Origin: Subtercola vilae
GTDB lineage: Bacteria > Actinomycetota > Actinomycetes > Actinomycetales > Microbacteriaceae
Assembly: GCF_004923255.1 (NCBI RefSeq)
Contig: NZ_QYRT01000003.1
Span: forward strand, 62,001 to 126,000
DNA: 64,000 bases
Direction: 5' to 3'
The translations under genes were made by a program, and so were the position numbers. This document shows, in pieces, positions 16,690-25,627 of the stretch (positions within the stretch are counted from its first letter, which is position 1; each line of letters starts with the position of its first letter). Under the pieces are notes generated by a model. The model was not told where the DNA came from, ran no database searches, and saw nothing but the letters and a program-made list of their open reading frames with translations.

Positions 16690-17694
16690 GTGAGCATCAA
16701 CGACACTCAGGATTCGCCGCCACTCTCGCCGGTTCCGCCGACGCAGAAGGCCTTGGCGCTCTGGCGCCGCCGCTCTGCGCGGCTCGTCGCTGTGATCGCG
16801 GTGGTCGTCATCGTGTACGCGGTCGTCGTTACCCTCTACGCGGCGAGTGGGCGCATCGCGAACGACGCCGATGTGACGCCGAACCCCGGCGGCGTGACCG
16901 TGGTGCTCACGCCGAAGACCATCAACCCCCTCACCGAGACCATTTCGATGGAGTTGGAACTCACGCCCTCGACCGAGATCGAGGCAAACGACTCGATCAC
17001 GCTCGACCAGGCCGTCACCTTGGTTCTCTCGCCGGTCTCGGGCTCGCAGACAATGCAATTCGCCAAAGACGCCATCCCCGGCACTCAGCCGGTGACGTCG
17101 TTCGCCCCCGGTGCCGTCGAGCAGTGGCCCTTCGACACCTATCGTTCTGAGATCTTCATTCAGGCCTACGCCGAGAAGAACGGTGTGCTCGAGCCCATCG
17201 ACACCAAAGTCATCTACAAGGGCTACATGCCTGGGTGGAGCTTGTCGGCCGACCGGGTCACCCACGGAGAGATGATTCAAACCGCCGAGGGGTTGAAGCC
17301 TGCGTACTTCGCCCAACTCACGGCCTCGCGCTCGGGCAGCACCTTCGCGTTCGGTTTTCTCTTACTTGCCCTCATGGTGGTGCTGCCCATCCTGCAGCTC
17401 TTCGTGGCAATCTCGGTCTTCAGGGGCTTTCGCAAAGTCGAGCCGTCGTTTCTGAGCTGGATGGGCGCCATGCTCTTCGCCATCATTCCGCTGCGCTCGT
17501 TTCTGCCGGGCGCGCCGCCGGTGGGCTCGTGGATCGACTTCGTCGTGGTGCTCTGGGTGATCGTGGCACTCATCAGCGGAATCGTCGTCTACGTGATCGC
17601 ATGGATGCGCTGGGGAAGCCCGGCCGCGCCGATCATCGAACCGCCGCCAGCCACCACCCCAGCCCCCGCCCCAACCCACACGCCGCCGGGTTAG
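16690..17694 (+). CDS. DUF4436 family membrane protein
   Basis: A 334-residue protein. One N-terminal transmembrane helix (about residues 31-52) is followed by an extracytoplasmic beta-rich domain of about 170 residues. Three C-terminal helices then cluster near 218-240, 257-275 and 283-305. The arrangement matches actinobacterial DUF4436 proteins. The tail is Pro/Thr-rich. The start is GTG at 16690. The gene lies 29 bp downstream of the VOC gene. Function is unknown. Confidence 0.8.
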   Translation: MSINDTQDSPPLSPVPPTQKALALWRRRSARLVAVIAVVVIVYAVVVTLYAASGRIANDADVTPNPGGVTVVLTPKTINPLTETISMELELTPSTEIEANDSITLDQAVTLVLSPVSGSQTMQFAKDAIPGTQPVTSFAPGAVEQWPFDTYRSEIFIQAYAEKNGVLEPIDTKVIYKGYMPGWSLSADRVTHGEMIQTAEGLKPAYFAQLTASRSGSTFAFGFLLLALMVVLPILQLFVAISVFRGFRKVEPSFLSWMGAMLFAIIPLRSFLPGAPPVGSWIDFVVVLWVIVALISGIVVYVIAWMRWGSPAAPIIEPPPATTPAPAPTHTPPG

Positions 17695-17718
17695 GCCTGC
17701 CGAGGGTCGTGTCTCACC

Positions 17719-17931
17719 TCACGCAGTGGCCGGCCGGTCGTTCTCTGTCAGACCATCCACGGGCTCCCCGAGGTCGACGGGGCGAATGGCCGCCGTACTC
17801 GTGCTGCGGTAGCTGACGATGAACGACTCCATCGCGCTCGGCTCGCTCAGCCGCGGATTGTGCAGAGGGTCGACATGGCACGCGGAGTGGTGCTTCAGGC
17901 TAGACCACGAGCTGTCTGAGACATGTTTCAT
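17719..17931 (-). CDS. possible small hypothetical protein (70 aa)
   Basis: This is the only candidate in the otherwise gene-free stretch 17695-18059. The minus-strand ORF starts at ATG 17931 with GGGAG about 8 nt upstream. About 80% of its third codon positions are G or C, against background expectation for this genome. It contains DPLHNPRLSEPSAMESFIVS and no recognised domain. It may be spurious. Confidence 0.35.
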   Translation of the reverse strand: MKHVSDSSWSSLKHHSACHVDPLHNPRLSEPSAMESFIVSYRSTSTAAIRPVDLGEPVDGLTENDRPATA

Positions 17932-18059
17932 TCGGTGTGCTCCCGGCGGTCGAATAATCGTGAACGAACGTGCCTGAGCAACGATTCTCCGGCCCGAAGA
18001 GAACAAGCGGTGCGCCAGCCGGGAGTTCTCACACGAACCCACAGACGTAGGCTGGAGTC

Positions 18060-18344
18060 ATGGCCCGCGAATTCATCCACGACACCGATCGGCACCGCTA
18101 CATGCTTCGCATCGACGGCGCACTCGTGAGCGCTGCCGACTACGTGCAGAACGGCGACTCCGTGTCGTTCAACCACACCTTCACCGACCCGAAACTGCGC
18201 GGTAAGGGGTACGCGAACGAGGTGGTCACCTTTGCGATCGACGACGTCGAGAAGAACACCGCGTACCGGGTGGTACCCATGTGCTGGTACGTCGGCCAGT
18301 GGTTCGACGAGCATCCGGAGCGGGCGTCGCTGCTCACTCGGTGA
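18060..18344 (+). CDS. small GNAT-like N-acetyltransferase (YjdJ type)
   Basis: A 94-residue protein of the short GCN5-related family. It has the acetyl-CoA-binding turn LRGKGYANEVVTFAIDD (R/Q-x-x-G-x-A-like) after SVSFNHTFTDPK, and a late PMCWYVGQWFDEHPE. Single-domain members of about 95 residues are common and act on unknown substrates. It is monocistronic and converges on the lamin-tail gene. Confidence 0.87.
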   Translation: MAREFIHDTDRHRYMLRIDGALVSAADYVQNGDSVSFNHTFTDPKLRGKGYANEVVTFAIDDVEKNTAYRVVPMCWYVGQWFDEHPERASLLTR

Positions 18345-18349
18345 ACAGA

Positions 18350-18382
18350 CTGGGGCGCCGCACCAAGAGTGCGACGCCCCAG
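18350..18382. terminator. strong hairpin between convergent genes
   Basis: A 13-position stem (18350-18362 with 18370-18382) with one mismatch closes a 7-nt loop. It lies directly after the GNAT stop and before the minus-strand lamin-tail gene end. It is probably a bidirectional terminator; no U-tract is present. Confidence 0.65.
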
Positions 18383-18425
18383 ACCAGGCTGTACCTACGC
18401 GCTACGGCAGGCTGAGCGCTGAGGC

Positions 18426-20126
18426 CTACGCCCGCCGGCGACGCCGCGCGACGACGAGGCCCGCAGCACCGGCGAGCAGCACCAGAAGGGCTGCCGCTCC
18501 GGGCAGTGCGGGCTCAGATCCGGTCGCGGCGAGAGCCTTGGCCGAACCCGTCGTGCCCGTCGACGTTCTGCCAGGCGCGGCCGCAGCATCAGCGCCCGAC
18601 GTCACCGAAGTGACGGGTGTGGTGGCCGGGTCGGTCGGTACTGACGCCGCGACGCAGTCGATCGTTCCCTGCCGCAGCGAATACCCGTTGTCTTGGTCGT
18701 CGTCGGCCCAGAAGGCCGGCTTGACGCCGTTGATGCAGAGGGCCTGGGGTGCGGTGACGAAGCCCTCGTTGTTGAAGTCGCCCATGCCGGTCGGGCGGTT
18801 GTAGACCGTCGTCACGGCGAAGTGCCCGGCGTTCGTGCCGGTCGCCGCGATGTCGAGCAGCGCGTACTGGCCGCCACAGGTGTTGTCGCAGACCGCCCAG
18901 ACGGCCGACTTCTCGGCGTCGAACTGCACCTCCATGATCGACGGGAAGCCGCTCTTGATGGTCGCGACGCGGGTGAACTTCGTACCGTCGGTCTGGTCGA
19001 GTGCGTACGCGTAGATCGAGCCGGTACCCTCGAGGCCGACGAAGTAGAGTCCGTCGCCGTGGTTCGCGTACGTGGCGGGGCTGTAGGTCGCCCCGGTCTT
19101 CTCGTCGACGAAGCCCTTCGCCGTGAGGTACGAGTCGGGAACGAACGCGATGCCCTCGAGGCCGAGGTTCGCGCCGACGACCGGCAGGTCGGAGACGAGG
19201 TTCCACTCCATCGACGCGTTCAGCGACGTTCCGCTCGGGGTGGTGTCGTAGCGCAGCACCGCGGGCCGGCTGATCTTGTTGTTGCTGTTGTCGCGCTCGG
19301 TCGAAACGAATGTGCCCGCTGAGGTGTGAACGACCCCCTCAGCGTCAGGGTCGCCGGTGCCGTCGACGTAGTGCAACGATTTGCCTGCGCCCCAGCCGTT
19401 GTCGGTGGCGGTGACCCAGTCGGTGCCGCTCTGCTGCAGGCGGTAGAGCGTGCTCGGTCCGTTGCGAACGGCCCAGAGCGTGTCGGGTGCGCCGGCGGCG
19501 CCGAGCTCGTAGCTCAGACCGCTGAGGTTGGTGCCGAAGAAGTTCTTCACGCTCGCGGTACTGACACTGGATGCGCCGGGCCAGGGCAGGGCATCCGAAA
19601 CCCCACCGGGGGGAGTGACCGGTGTGGTCACCGGGGGTGTGGGCGTGCCGCAGTCGTTTGCCGCGCCCTTGGTCTTGGTGGCGTTCACGGCGAAGGCGCC
19701 CGTGCCGTCGGGGCAGCGACCCCAGCTGCCGGGTGAGGAGTCGCTCGCCCAGGTGAACGAGTCGACCAGCGTGGTGTTGTCGCTGAGGTACAGGCGCGCG
19801 GCATCGCCGCCTTTACCGAGCCCGAACGCGTCAGCCACGTCGAAGCTCACGTAGCCGCCGGCGGCAACGATGGTGTTCGCCGGAATGTCGAAGCGGTCGG
19901 AGTCTTTGTCGTCTTTGAGAATCAGCCCCGATGCGTCGACGGGTGAGGAGCCGGTGTTCTTCAGCTCGATCCAGTCTTGCGGCACGCCGCTGGCGTCGAC
20001 CTCGTTGATGGCGAGGGTCGGCAGCGCGGCAGTCGCGGCTGCGGCCGGCGACACCGTCGCGAGCAGGGGAACGGCCAAAGCCAGCGATGCGAGTACGACC
20101 GTTGCCGGCCGCCAGTTGTGTCTCAT
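18426..20126 (-). CDS. cell-wall-anchored lamin-tail-domain protein (LAXTG)
   Basis: A 566-residue exported protein. Signal peptide (residues 1-30, ending PAAAATA) leads into a lamin-tail domain at about 38-150 (LAINEVDASGVPQDWIELKN). A Pro/Thr linker and a beta-propeller-like region at about 180-500 follow. The latter has repeated blocks such as GLEGIAFVPDS and DGLYFVGLEGTGSIYAY, resembling esterase-like phytase propellers. The C-terminus is LAATGSE, a hydrophobic span and RRRRRA. LAXTG is the class E sortase motif of high-GC Gram-positives, so it should be linked to peptidoglycan. No sortase is in the window. Role may be extracellular phosphoesterase or adhesion; neither is proven. Confidence 0.82.
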   Translation of the reverse strand: MRHNWRPATVVLASLALAVPLLATVSPAAAATAALPTLAINEVDASGVPQDWIELKNTGSSPVDASGLILKDDKDSDRFDIPANTIVAAGGYVSFDVADAFGLGKGGDAARLYLSDNTTLVDSFTWASDSSPGSWGRCPDGTGAFAVNATKTKGAANDCGTPTPPVTTPVTPPGGVSDALPWPGASSVSTASVKNFFGTNLSGLSYELGAAGAPDTLWAVRNGPSTLYRLQQSGTDWVTATDNGWGAGKSLHYVDGTGDPDAEGVVHTSAGTFVSTERDNSNNKISRPAVLRYDTTPSGTSLNASMEWNLVSDLPVVGANLGLEGIAFVPDSYLTAKGFVDEKTGATYSPATYANHGDGLYFVGLEGTGSIYAYALDQTDGTKFTRVATIKSGFPSIMEVQFDAEKSAVWAVCDNTCGGQYALLDIAATGTNAGHFAVTTVYNRPTGMGDFNNEGFVTAPQALCINGVKPAFWADDDQDNGYSLRQGTIDCVAASVPTDPATTPVTSVTSGADAAAAPGRTSTGTTGSAKALAATGSEPALPGAAALLVLLAGAAGLVVARRRRRA

Positions 20127-20280
20127 TGAGTTTTCAGCCCTTCAGGAGTGCTCGGTGTGAGCTCTCACAGATGGCTTCCACTGTGCTGGGTCATGGCAAA
20201 CGCAACGTTAACGCGGGGCGAATGGTTCGCGGGCGCCCGCTGCCTGGAGCCGACAGGGGGTCGAAGCGGGTGATACCTGG

Positions 20281-21042
20281 TTACCGGGCTACGAGCGTCG
20301 TTTCGAAACTGTACATGTCGGGGCGATAGCAGTGGTGACCGTATTCGATTGCCTCGCCCGCGTTGTCGTAGGCGACACGCTCCATGGTCAGGAGGGGTCC
20401 TCCGTCGTCGATGCCCAACCGCGTGCTCTCGTCTGTGTCGGCCCTGCGGGCGCCGATAAGTTGGTTGGCGACCCGGATAGTCACTCCTCGTGCGCGGAGT
20501 ATCTGGTACAGCCCTCGGAGTTGCAGCTGCTCAGTTGTGATGTCACCGAACGCCTCCGGCAGGTAGTTTTCGAGTATCGCGATACTCACCCCTCCCGCGG
20601 TGCGCTGACGCCGAAGGTGTACAACGTTCGATCCGACCGGCACCCTCAGTCGCTCAGCGACGATTTCGTCAGCCTCGACAATGTCGTGGATGAGCACCTT
20701 GGTGCCAGGTTCACGCGCTGTGTTCTTCAGGTCTTCGTAGAGGCTCGTGAGTTCGACTTGGCGGGTGATCTGCCCCTGAACGACTTGAGTGCCGATTCCT
20801 CGGCGACGAACAAGCAGCCCGATGTCTACGAGTTCTTGTATCGCCCGACGCACCGTTGGCCTTGAGATACCGAGGTGCTGGGTGATTGCTATCTCGTTTT
20901 CGAGACGCGAACCCGGCGGCAGTTCACCAGAGCGAATGGCCGCCTCTAGTCTGCTCGACACCTGAAAGTAGAGCGGGATCGGGCCGGTTCGATCCAAGTC
21001 AGCGAACAGATGGTCGGGCCAAACGGTGTCTGCACTGACCAT
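20281..21042 (-). CDS. GntR family (UTRA) transcriptional regulator, probable inositol-locus repressor
   Basis: A 253-residue HutC-subfamily GntR protein. The winged helix is at about residues 20-85 (IPLYFQVSSRLEAAIRSGEL, then ISRPTVRRAIQELVDIG). The UTRA effector domain is at about 105-245. It is divergent from iolC with 146 bp between them, which carry nested inverted repeats. Genes of this class in the same position control inositol clusters in corynebacteria and relatives (IolR). Here an inositol intermediate is the inferred effector. The second half shows RADTDESTRLGIDDGGPLLT, typical of UTRA. Confidence 0.87.
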   Translation of the reverse strand: MVSADTVWPDHLFADLDRTGPIPLYFQVSSRLEAAIRSGELPPGSRLENEIAITQHLGISRPTVRRAIQELVDIGLLVRRRGIGTQVVQGQITRQVELTSLYEDLKNTAREPGTKVLIHDIVEADEIVAERLRVPVGSNVVHLRRQRTAGGVSIAILENYLPEAFGDITTEQLQLRGLYQILRARGVTIRVANQLIGARRADTDESTRLGIDDGGPLLTMERVAYDNAGEAIEYGHHCYRPDMYSFETTLVAR

Positions 21043-21100
21043 GAGGCGGGTCCAATTCTCTAGCTGAAGTTCGATCGATCATTGCTGATACAACATTACA

Positions 21101-21150
21101 TTGTGCTTGCCAAAAAGAGCTTATGTGCTATTGTAAGCACAACATAAGCT
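21101..21150. promoter_or_regulatory. candidate operator and iolC promoter in the GntR-iolC gap
   Basis: Two interleaved inverted repeats occur. TTGTGCTT (21101-21108) pairs with AAGCACAA (21135-21142). AGCTTATGT (21118-21126) pairs with ACATAAGCT (21142-21150). A sigma-A-like promoter for iolC may overlap: TTGCCA at 21107, 16-bp spacer, TATTGT at 21129. This placement suits repression by the adjacent GntR protein. Confidence 0.6.
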
Positions 21151-21188
21151 CGTAATGAGACCTCCATCAGAAAGTTCTACAGCGGAGT

Positions 21189-22151
21189 ATGAATACACTT
21201 TCTCCCCCAGTCGATGTGCTGGCATTCGGCCGACTCGGTGTCGATCTCTATCCTCTGCAAGACGGTGTCGGTCTTGAAGACGTCGAGACGTTCGGAAAGT
21301 TTCTCGGTGGTAGTGCCGCAAACGTGGCAGTCGCAGCAGCTCGGCACGGCCGTCGGGTAGACCTGATCTCGCGGGTGGGCGATGATCCCTTCGGCAGGTA
21401 TCTGCTGCGCGAGTTGAATCGTCTCGGTGTGGGTACCGATTCGGTCAAAGTCGACCCCACGCTGCCGACGCCGGTGACGTTCTGTGAAATATTTCCCCCC
21501 GACAATTTTCCGATCTATTTCTACCGCCAGCCCAAGGCGCCTGATCTGAACGTCGAGCCCGAAGACCTCGATGTGGAATCGGTGCGATCGGCTGCGATTT
21601 TCTGGTTCACGGCCACCGGGCTTACTCAGGAGCCCAGCCGAAGTGCTCACCTGGCGGCACTGTCGGCACGAGGGCGTGCAGCTGGCACCATATTCGATCT
21701 CGACTATCGATCGATGTTCTGGCCCGATGCTGCCACCGCATCGCATCACGTGTCTGAGGCGCTGGCCTTTGCCACGGTCGCTGTGGGCAATCGAGAGGAG
21801 TGCGAGATCGCGGTTGGTGAAACCGAGCCGCTCCGCGCGGCGGCTGCTCTCTTAGACCGCGGAGTCGAGCTCGCAATTGTGAAGCAGGGGCCGAAGGGTG
21901 TGCTCGCGATGACGCGCGACGAGACCGTTGAAGTGCCCCCATACTTCGTCGAAGTCGTCAACGGCCTTGGCGCCGGCGATGCCTTCGGCGGGGCTCTGTG
22001 CCACGGGCTTCTGTCTGGCTGGGATCTTCGAACCATCGTGCAGTTCGCAAACATAGCGGGTGCGATTGTTGCCTCCCGTCGTGAGTGTTCAACCGCAATG
22101 CCGACGACGCAGGAGATCGAATCCATCGTCAAGACCGGGGTGAAATTGTGA
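21189..22151 (+). CDS. iolC: 5-dehydro-2-deoxygluconokinase
   Basis: A 320-residue PfkB/ribokinase-family sugar kinase. It phosphorylates 5-dehydro-2-deoxygluconate in myo-inositol breakdown. The N-terminal VLAFGRLGVDLYPLQDGVGL and FLGGSAANVAVAAARHG are typical of IolC. The C-terminal PfkB signature is GLGAGDAFGGALCHGLLSGW with the catalytic Asp. It is first in the catabolic operon and overlaps the next gene by 4 bp (GTGA). Expression is probably governed by the divergent GntR regulator. Confidence 0.93.
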   Translation: MNTLSPPVDVLAFGRLGVDLYPLQDGVGLEDVETFGKFLGGSAANVAVAAARHGRRVDLISRVGDDPFGRYLLRELNRLGVGTDSVKVDPTLPTPVTFCEIFPPDNFPIYFYRQPKAPDLNVEPEDLDVESVRSAAIFWFTATGLTQEPSRSAHLAALSARGRAAGTIFDLDYRSMFWPDAATASHHVSEALAFATVAVGNREECEIAVGETEPLRAAAALLDRGVELAIVKQGPKGVLAMTRDETVEVPPYFVEVVNGLGAGDAFGGALCHGLLSGWDLRTIVQFANIAGAIVASRRECSTAMPTTQEIESIVKTGVKL

Positions 22152-23059
22152 CCGATGGGCTACTCAGCGGCGCGGATTTCGACCGCCTTCGGGAGATTCG
22201 CGCCTTCCGGCCCTGGGAGATTCGCGAAGCGCTCGTGTCCCGGCGGCGCAGGGACGTGAACCGCGGAGACGGTCGCCTCTTCATCGTTGCTGCGGATCAT
22301 CCAGCCCGCGGCGCTCTTGGCGTCGGCACGAACCCGATGGCGATGCAGAACCGCTACGTTCTTCTCGATCGGCTGGCCATTGCGCTCAGCCGGCCTGGAG
22401 TCGATGGTGTGCTCGGCACGCCCGATATCATCGACGATCTCGCCGCTCTGGGTCTGCTCGACGACAAAATCATTGTCGGTTCGATGAATCGGGGGGGTCT
22501 TCGCGGTGCTTCGTTCGAAATGGATGATCGGTTCACCGCGTACGACGTGCCGGCGATGGCCTCGTCAGGAATTGACTTCGCTAAGACGTTGCTGCGCGTG
22601 AATCTCGATGACACCGGCACCGTGAGCACCTTGGAATCCACCGCTCGAGCAGTGGGGCAGGCGGCAGAGGCCAAGTTGCCCATCATGCTCGAACCGTTTG
22701 TGTCCCGCTGGTCCGGCACTCACGTCGCAAATGACCTCTCCACTGACGCCGTCGTACTTTCTGTTGCCATTGCAGCCGGACTCGGCAGCAGCAGCGCCTA
22801 CACCTGGCTGAAGTTGCCTGTGGTCGACGATATGGAGCGCGTGATGAACGCCACCACCATGCCGACTTTGCTGCTCGGTGGCGACTCCGGTGCTGACCCA
22901 GACGAGACCTTCGCTGCGTGGGAAGACGCACTTTCGCTTCCAGGGGTACGAGGTTTGACTGCGGGCCGTACTCTGTTGTATCCACCCGATGGCAATGTCG
23001 CCGCCGCCGTCGACACTGCTGCTGCGTTGGTTCACTCGGCTGGAGCCATCGCTCGCTAA
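22148..23059 (+). CDS. Cgl0158-family aldolase (inositol catabolism)
   Basis: A 303-residue protein of the deoxyribose-phosphate-aldolase-like Cgl0158 group, found next to iolC in actinobacterial inositol clusters. The conserved segments are RLFIVAADHPARGALGVG, the substrate region IIVGSMNRGGLRG, and LLRVNLDD. By position it should cleave 2-deoxy-5-keto-gluconate 6-phosphate to dihydroxyacetone phosphate and malonate semialdehyde, the IolJ step. The GTG at 22148 overlaps the iolC stop and is preferred to an upstream in-frame ATG that lies inside iolC. Confidence 0.82.
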   Translation: MTDGLLSGADFDRLREIRAFRPWEIREALVSRRRRDVNRGDGRLFIVAADHPARGALGVGTNPMAMQNRYVLLDRLAIALSRPGVDGVLGTPDIIDDLAALGLLDDKIIVGSMNRGGLRGASFEMDDRFTAYDVPAMASSGIDFAKTLLRVNLDDTGTVSTLESTARAVGQAAEAKLPIMLEPFVSRWSGTHVANDLSTDAVVLSVAIAAGLGSSSAYTWLKLPVVDDMERVMNATTMPTLLLGGDSGADPDETFAAWEDALSLPGVRGLTAGRTLLYPPDGNVAAAVDTAAALVHSAGAIAR

Positions 23060-23112
23060 AGAGCAGCATGTAATCCAGCTTCACGAATACAGACACGTAA
23101 GGAATTCGAAAT

Positions 23113-24669
23113 ATGAGCACCACAGACAGCACCACAGACAGCACCACAGACAGCACCACAGACCCTGCCGTCACCGATCTGCCCACCGTGCCGCACTGGA
23201 TCGACGGTGCCGAGTCGCCCTCGCACAGTGGCCGTACGGCAGACGTCTACGACCCCGCCCTGGGCATCGTCACCAAACGCGTCGCCCTGGCCGACCAGGC
23301 CGAGATCAACGCGGCCGTCGCCAGTGCCGCCGCTGCGTTCCCTGCCTGGCGCGACACCTCGCTCGCCAAGCGTCAGAACATCATGTTCAAATTTCGTGAG
23401 CTGCTCGACGCGAAGAAGGGCGAGCTCGCTGAGATCATCACGAGCGAGCACGGCAAGGTCACCAGCGACGCGCTCGGCGAGATCAGCCGCGGCCAAGAGG
23501 TTGCAGAGTTCGCGACCGGTCTCGCGCACCACCTCAAGGGCGAGTTCAGCGAACAGGTCTCGACCGGCATCGACGTGTACTCGATCCGCCAGCCGCTCGG
23601 TGTCGTGGGCATCATCTCGCCCTTCAACTTTCCGGCCATGGTTCCGTCGTGGTTCTTCCCCATCGCCATCGCTGCGGGCAACACCGTCGTTCTGAAGCCC
23701 AGCGAGAAAGACCCCTCTGCCGCCAATTGGCTTGCTGCTCTGTGGGCCGAAGCGGGGCTGCCTGAGGGCGTTTTCACTGTTCTGCACGGCGACAAAGAGG
23801 CTGTGGATGGCCTGCTCACCCACCCCGACGTGAAGTCGATCTCGTTCGTCGGTTCCACCCCCATCGCCCGGTACGTCTACGAGACCGGAACCAAGAACGG
23901 CAAGCGCGTTCAGGCCCTCGGGGGCGCGAAGAACCACATGCTGGTTCTGCCCGATGCCGATCTCGACCTCGTGGCCGACGCCGCCATCAACTCGGGCTTC
24001 GGTTCTGCCGGAGAGCGCTGCATGGCCATCTCGGTCGTCGTCGCGGTCGAGCCGGTCGCAGATCCACTGATCGAGAAGATCGTCTCGCGCATGGCGACGC
24101 TACGTACCGGTGACGGTCGCCGCGGCTGCGACATGGGCCCGCTGGTCACCAAGGTGCACCGCGACAAGGTTGCGTCGTACATCGAGATCGCCGCAGAAGA
24201 CGGCGCGACGATCGTCGTCGACGGCCGTGATGTGGTTGCCGACGGCGACCCGAACGGATTCTGGCTCGGCCCGACCCTCATCGACAACGTGCCGACCTCG
24301 TCACGCGTCTACACCGAAGAAATCTTCGGCCCGGTTCTCGCCATCGTGCGGGTCTCGAGCTACGAAGAGGGCGTGGCGCTCATCAACTCGGGTGCGTTCG
24401 GCAACGGAACGGCGATCTTCACCAACGACGGCGGGGCAGCCCGACGTTTTCAGAACGAGATCCAGGTCGGCATGATCGGCATCAACGTGCCGATTCCCGT
24501 GCCGGTCGCGACCTTCTCGTTCGGTGGCTGGAAAGACTCGTTGTTCGGTGACACCAAGGCCCACGGCGCCGAAGGCGTGAAGTTCTTCACGCAGCAGAAG
24601 GCCGTGACCAGCCGGTGGCTCGACCCGAGCCATGGCGGCATCAACCTCGGTTTCCCGCAGCACGACTGA
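23113..24669 (+). CDS. iolA: CoA-acylating methylmalonate-semialdehyde dehydrogenase
   Basis: A 518-residue aldehyde dehydrogenase that oxidises malonate or methylmalonate semialdehyde to acetyl- or propionyl-CoA, the end of inositol breakdown. It has the PSEKDPSAANWLAALW NAD region, and catalytic C303 in SAGERCMAISVVV. The closing GVKFFTQQKAVTSRW is typical of MmsA. The first 17 residues are an in-frame fourfold STTD repeat encoded by four perfect 12-bp units (23116-23163), which is odd for this family. AAGGAA lies upstream of the ATG. It follows the aldolase gene after 53 bp. Confidence 0.93.
   Translation: MSTTDSTTDSTTDSTTDPAVTDLPTVPHWIDGAESPSHSGRTADVYDPALGIVTKRVALADQAEINAAVASAAAAFPAWRDTSLAKRQNIMFKFRELLDAKKGELAEIITSEHGKVTSDALGEISRGQEVAEFATGLAHHLKGEFSEQVSTGIDVYSIRQPLGVVGIISPFNFPAMVPSWFFPIAIAAGNTVVLKPSEKDPSAANWLAALWAEAGLPEGVFTVLHGDKEAVDGLLTHPDVKSISFVGSTPIARYVYETGTKNGKRVQALGGAKNHMLVLPDADLDLVADAAINSGFGSAGERCMAISVVVAVEPVADPLIEKIVSRMATLRTGDGRRGCDMGPLVTKVHRDKVASYIEIAAEDGATIVVDGRDVVADGDPNGFWLGPTLIDNVPTSSRVYTEEIFGPVLAIVRVSSYEEGVALINSGAFGNGTAIFTNDGGAARRFQNEIQVGMIGINVPIPVPVATFSFGGWKDSLFGDTKAHGAEGVKFFTQQKAVTSRWLDPSHGGINLGFPQHD
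23116..23163 (+). repeat. 4 x 12-bp perfect tandem repeat in the start of iolA
   Basis: Four identical copies of AGCACCACAGAC encode (STTD)4 directly after the start codon. The 12-bp period preserves the frame, so copy number could vary without destroying the enzyme. Confidence 0.95.
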
Positions 24670-24700
24670 TTTTCGCGCACGCCTCTTTCTGGAGCACCAC

Positions 24701-25627
24701 ATGACTGACCAACGATGGTTCTATTCCCGCGGCGAGCTCGCTCGCGGGCCGTGGCAGAGCGTCGTCGACCCCTCGACCGCGGGCTGGGCGCACACGGGCA
24801 TCCGTGTCGCCGAGCTTGCGGCGGGCGAGCGCCTCGAGCTCGACGAGACCGCAATCGAGCGCATCATCGTTCCCCTCGCGGGTTCGTTCGAGGTGTCGTA
24901 CGTCGAAGCCGGCTCACGCACCGAGGTCACCCTCGTGGGCCGGTCGTCGGTCTTCGACGGCCCGACCGACGTTCTCTACCTCTCGTCGGCGGCCACGGCC
25001 ACGGTTCGGGGGGTGGGGCGGTTCGCCGTCACCACGTCGCCCACGACCGACGTGCGGCCGTCGCGGCACATCGCCGCGAGCGAGACTCCGGTCGAGCTGA
25101 GGGGGGCGGGGGCATCCAGTCGCCAGGTGCACAATTTCGGCACGCCCCAGGCTCTCGACGCCGCGCGTCTCATCGTCTGCGAGGTCATCACGCCCTCGCA
25201 GAACTGGTCGTCGTACCCGCCGCACAAGCACGACGAGAACGTGCCCGGCCACGAATCGCGGCTTGAAGAGATCTACTACTTCGAGTCGGCTCCGACCCGC
25301 TCAGGCGGGTCAGCTGCCCCCGAGCCCGCTGCGTCATTCGGCATGTTCAGCACATACTCGTCGCCCGCCGGCGAGATCGACATCAACGCGAGGGTGCAGA
25401 CCGGCGACATCGCCCTGGTGCCCTTCGGCTACCACGGCCCGGCGGTGGCAGCGCCCGGGTACGACCTCTACTACCTGAACGTGATGGCGGGCCCGGATGC
25501 CGAGCGAGCGTGGCTCATCAGCGACGACCCCGCGCACGCCTGGGTTCGAGACAGCTGGAACAACCAGCACGTTGACAACAGGCTCCCCTATACGACCAGC
25601 ACCTCGACCAGGAAAGGCTGGCACTGA
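24701..25627 (+). CDS. iolB: 5-deoxy-glucuronate isomerase
   Basis: A 308-residue bicupin that converts 5-deoxy-glucuronate to 5-dehydro-2-deoxygluconate. Family features are an N-terminal RWFYSRGELARGPW, the second cupin's SSYPPHKHDENVPG with metal-binding His residues, LEEIYYFE, and VPFGYHGPAVAAPGYDLYYL. The ATG at 24701 follows GGAG by 6 nt; an earlier in-frame ATG overlaps iolA and is rejected. Its stop overlaps the iolD ATG (TGATG). Length matches characterised IolB. Confidence 0.92.
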   Translation: MTDQRWFYSRGELARGPWQSVVDPSTAGWAHTGIRVAELAAGERLELDETAIERIIVPLAGSFEVSYVEAGSRTEVTLVGRSSVFDGPTDVLYLSSAATATVRGVGRFAVTTSPTTDVRPSRHIAASETPVELRGAGASSRQVHNFGTPQALDAARLIVCEVITPSQNWSSYPPHKHDENVPGHESRLEEIYYFESAPTRSGGSAAPEPAASFGMFSTYSSPAGEIDINARVQTGDIALVPFGYHGPAVAAPGYDLYYLNVMAGPDAERAWLISDDPAHAWVRDSWNNQHVDNRLPYTTSTSTRKGWH

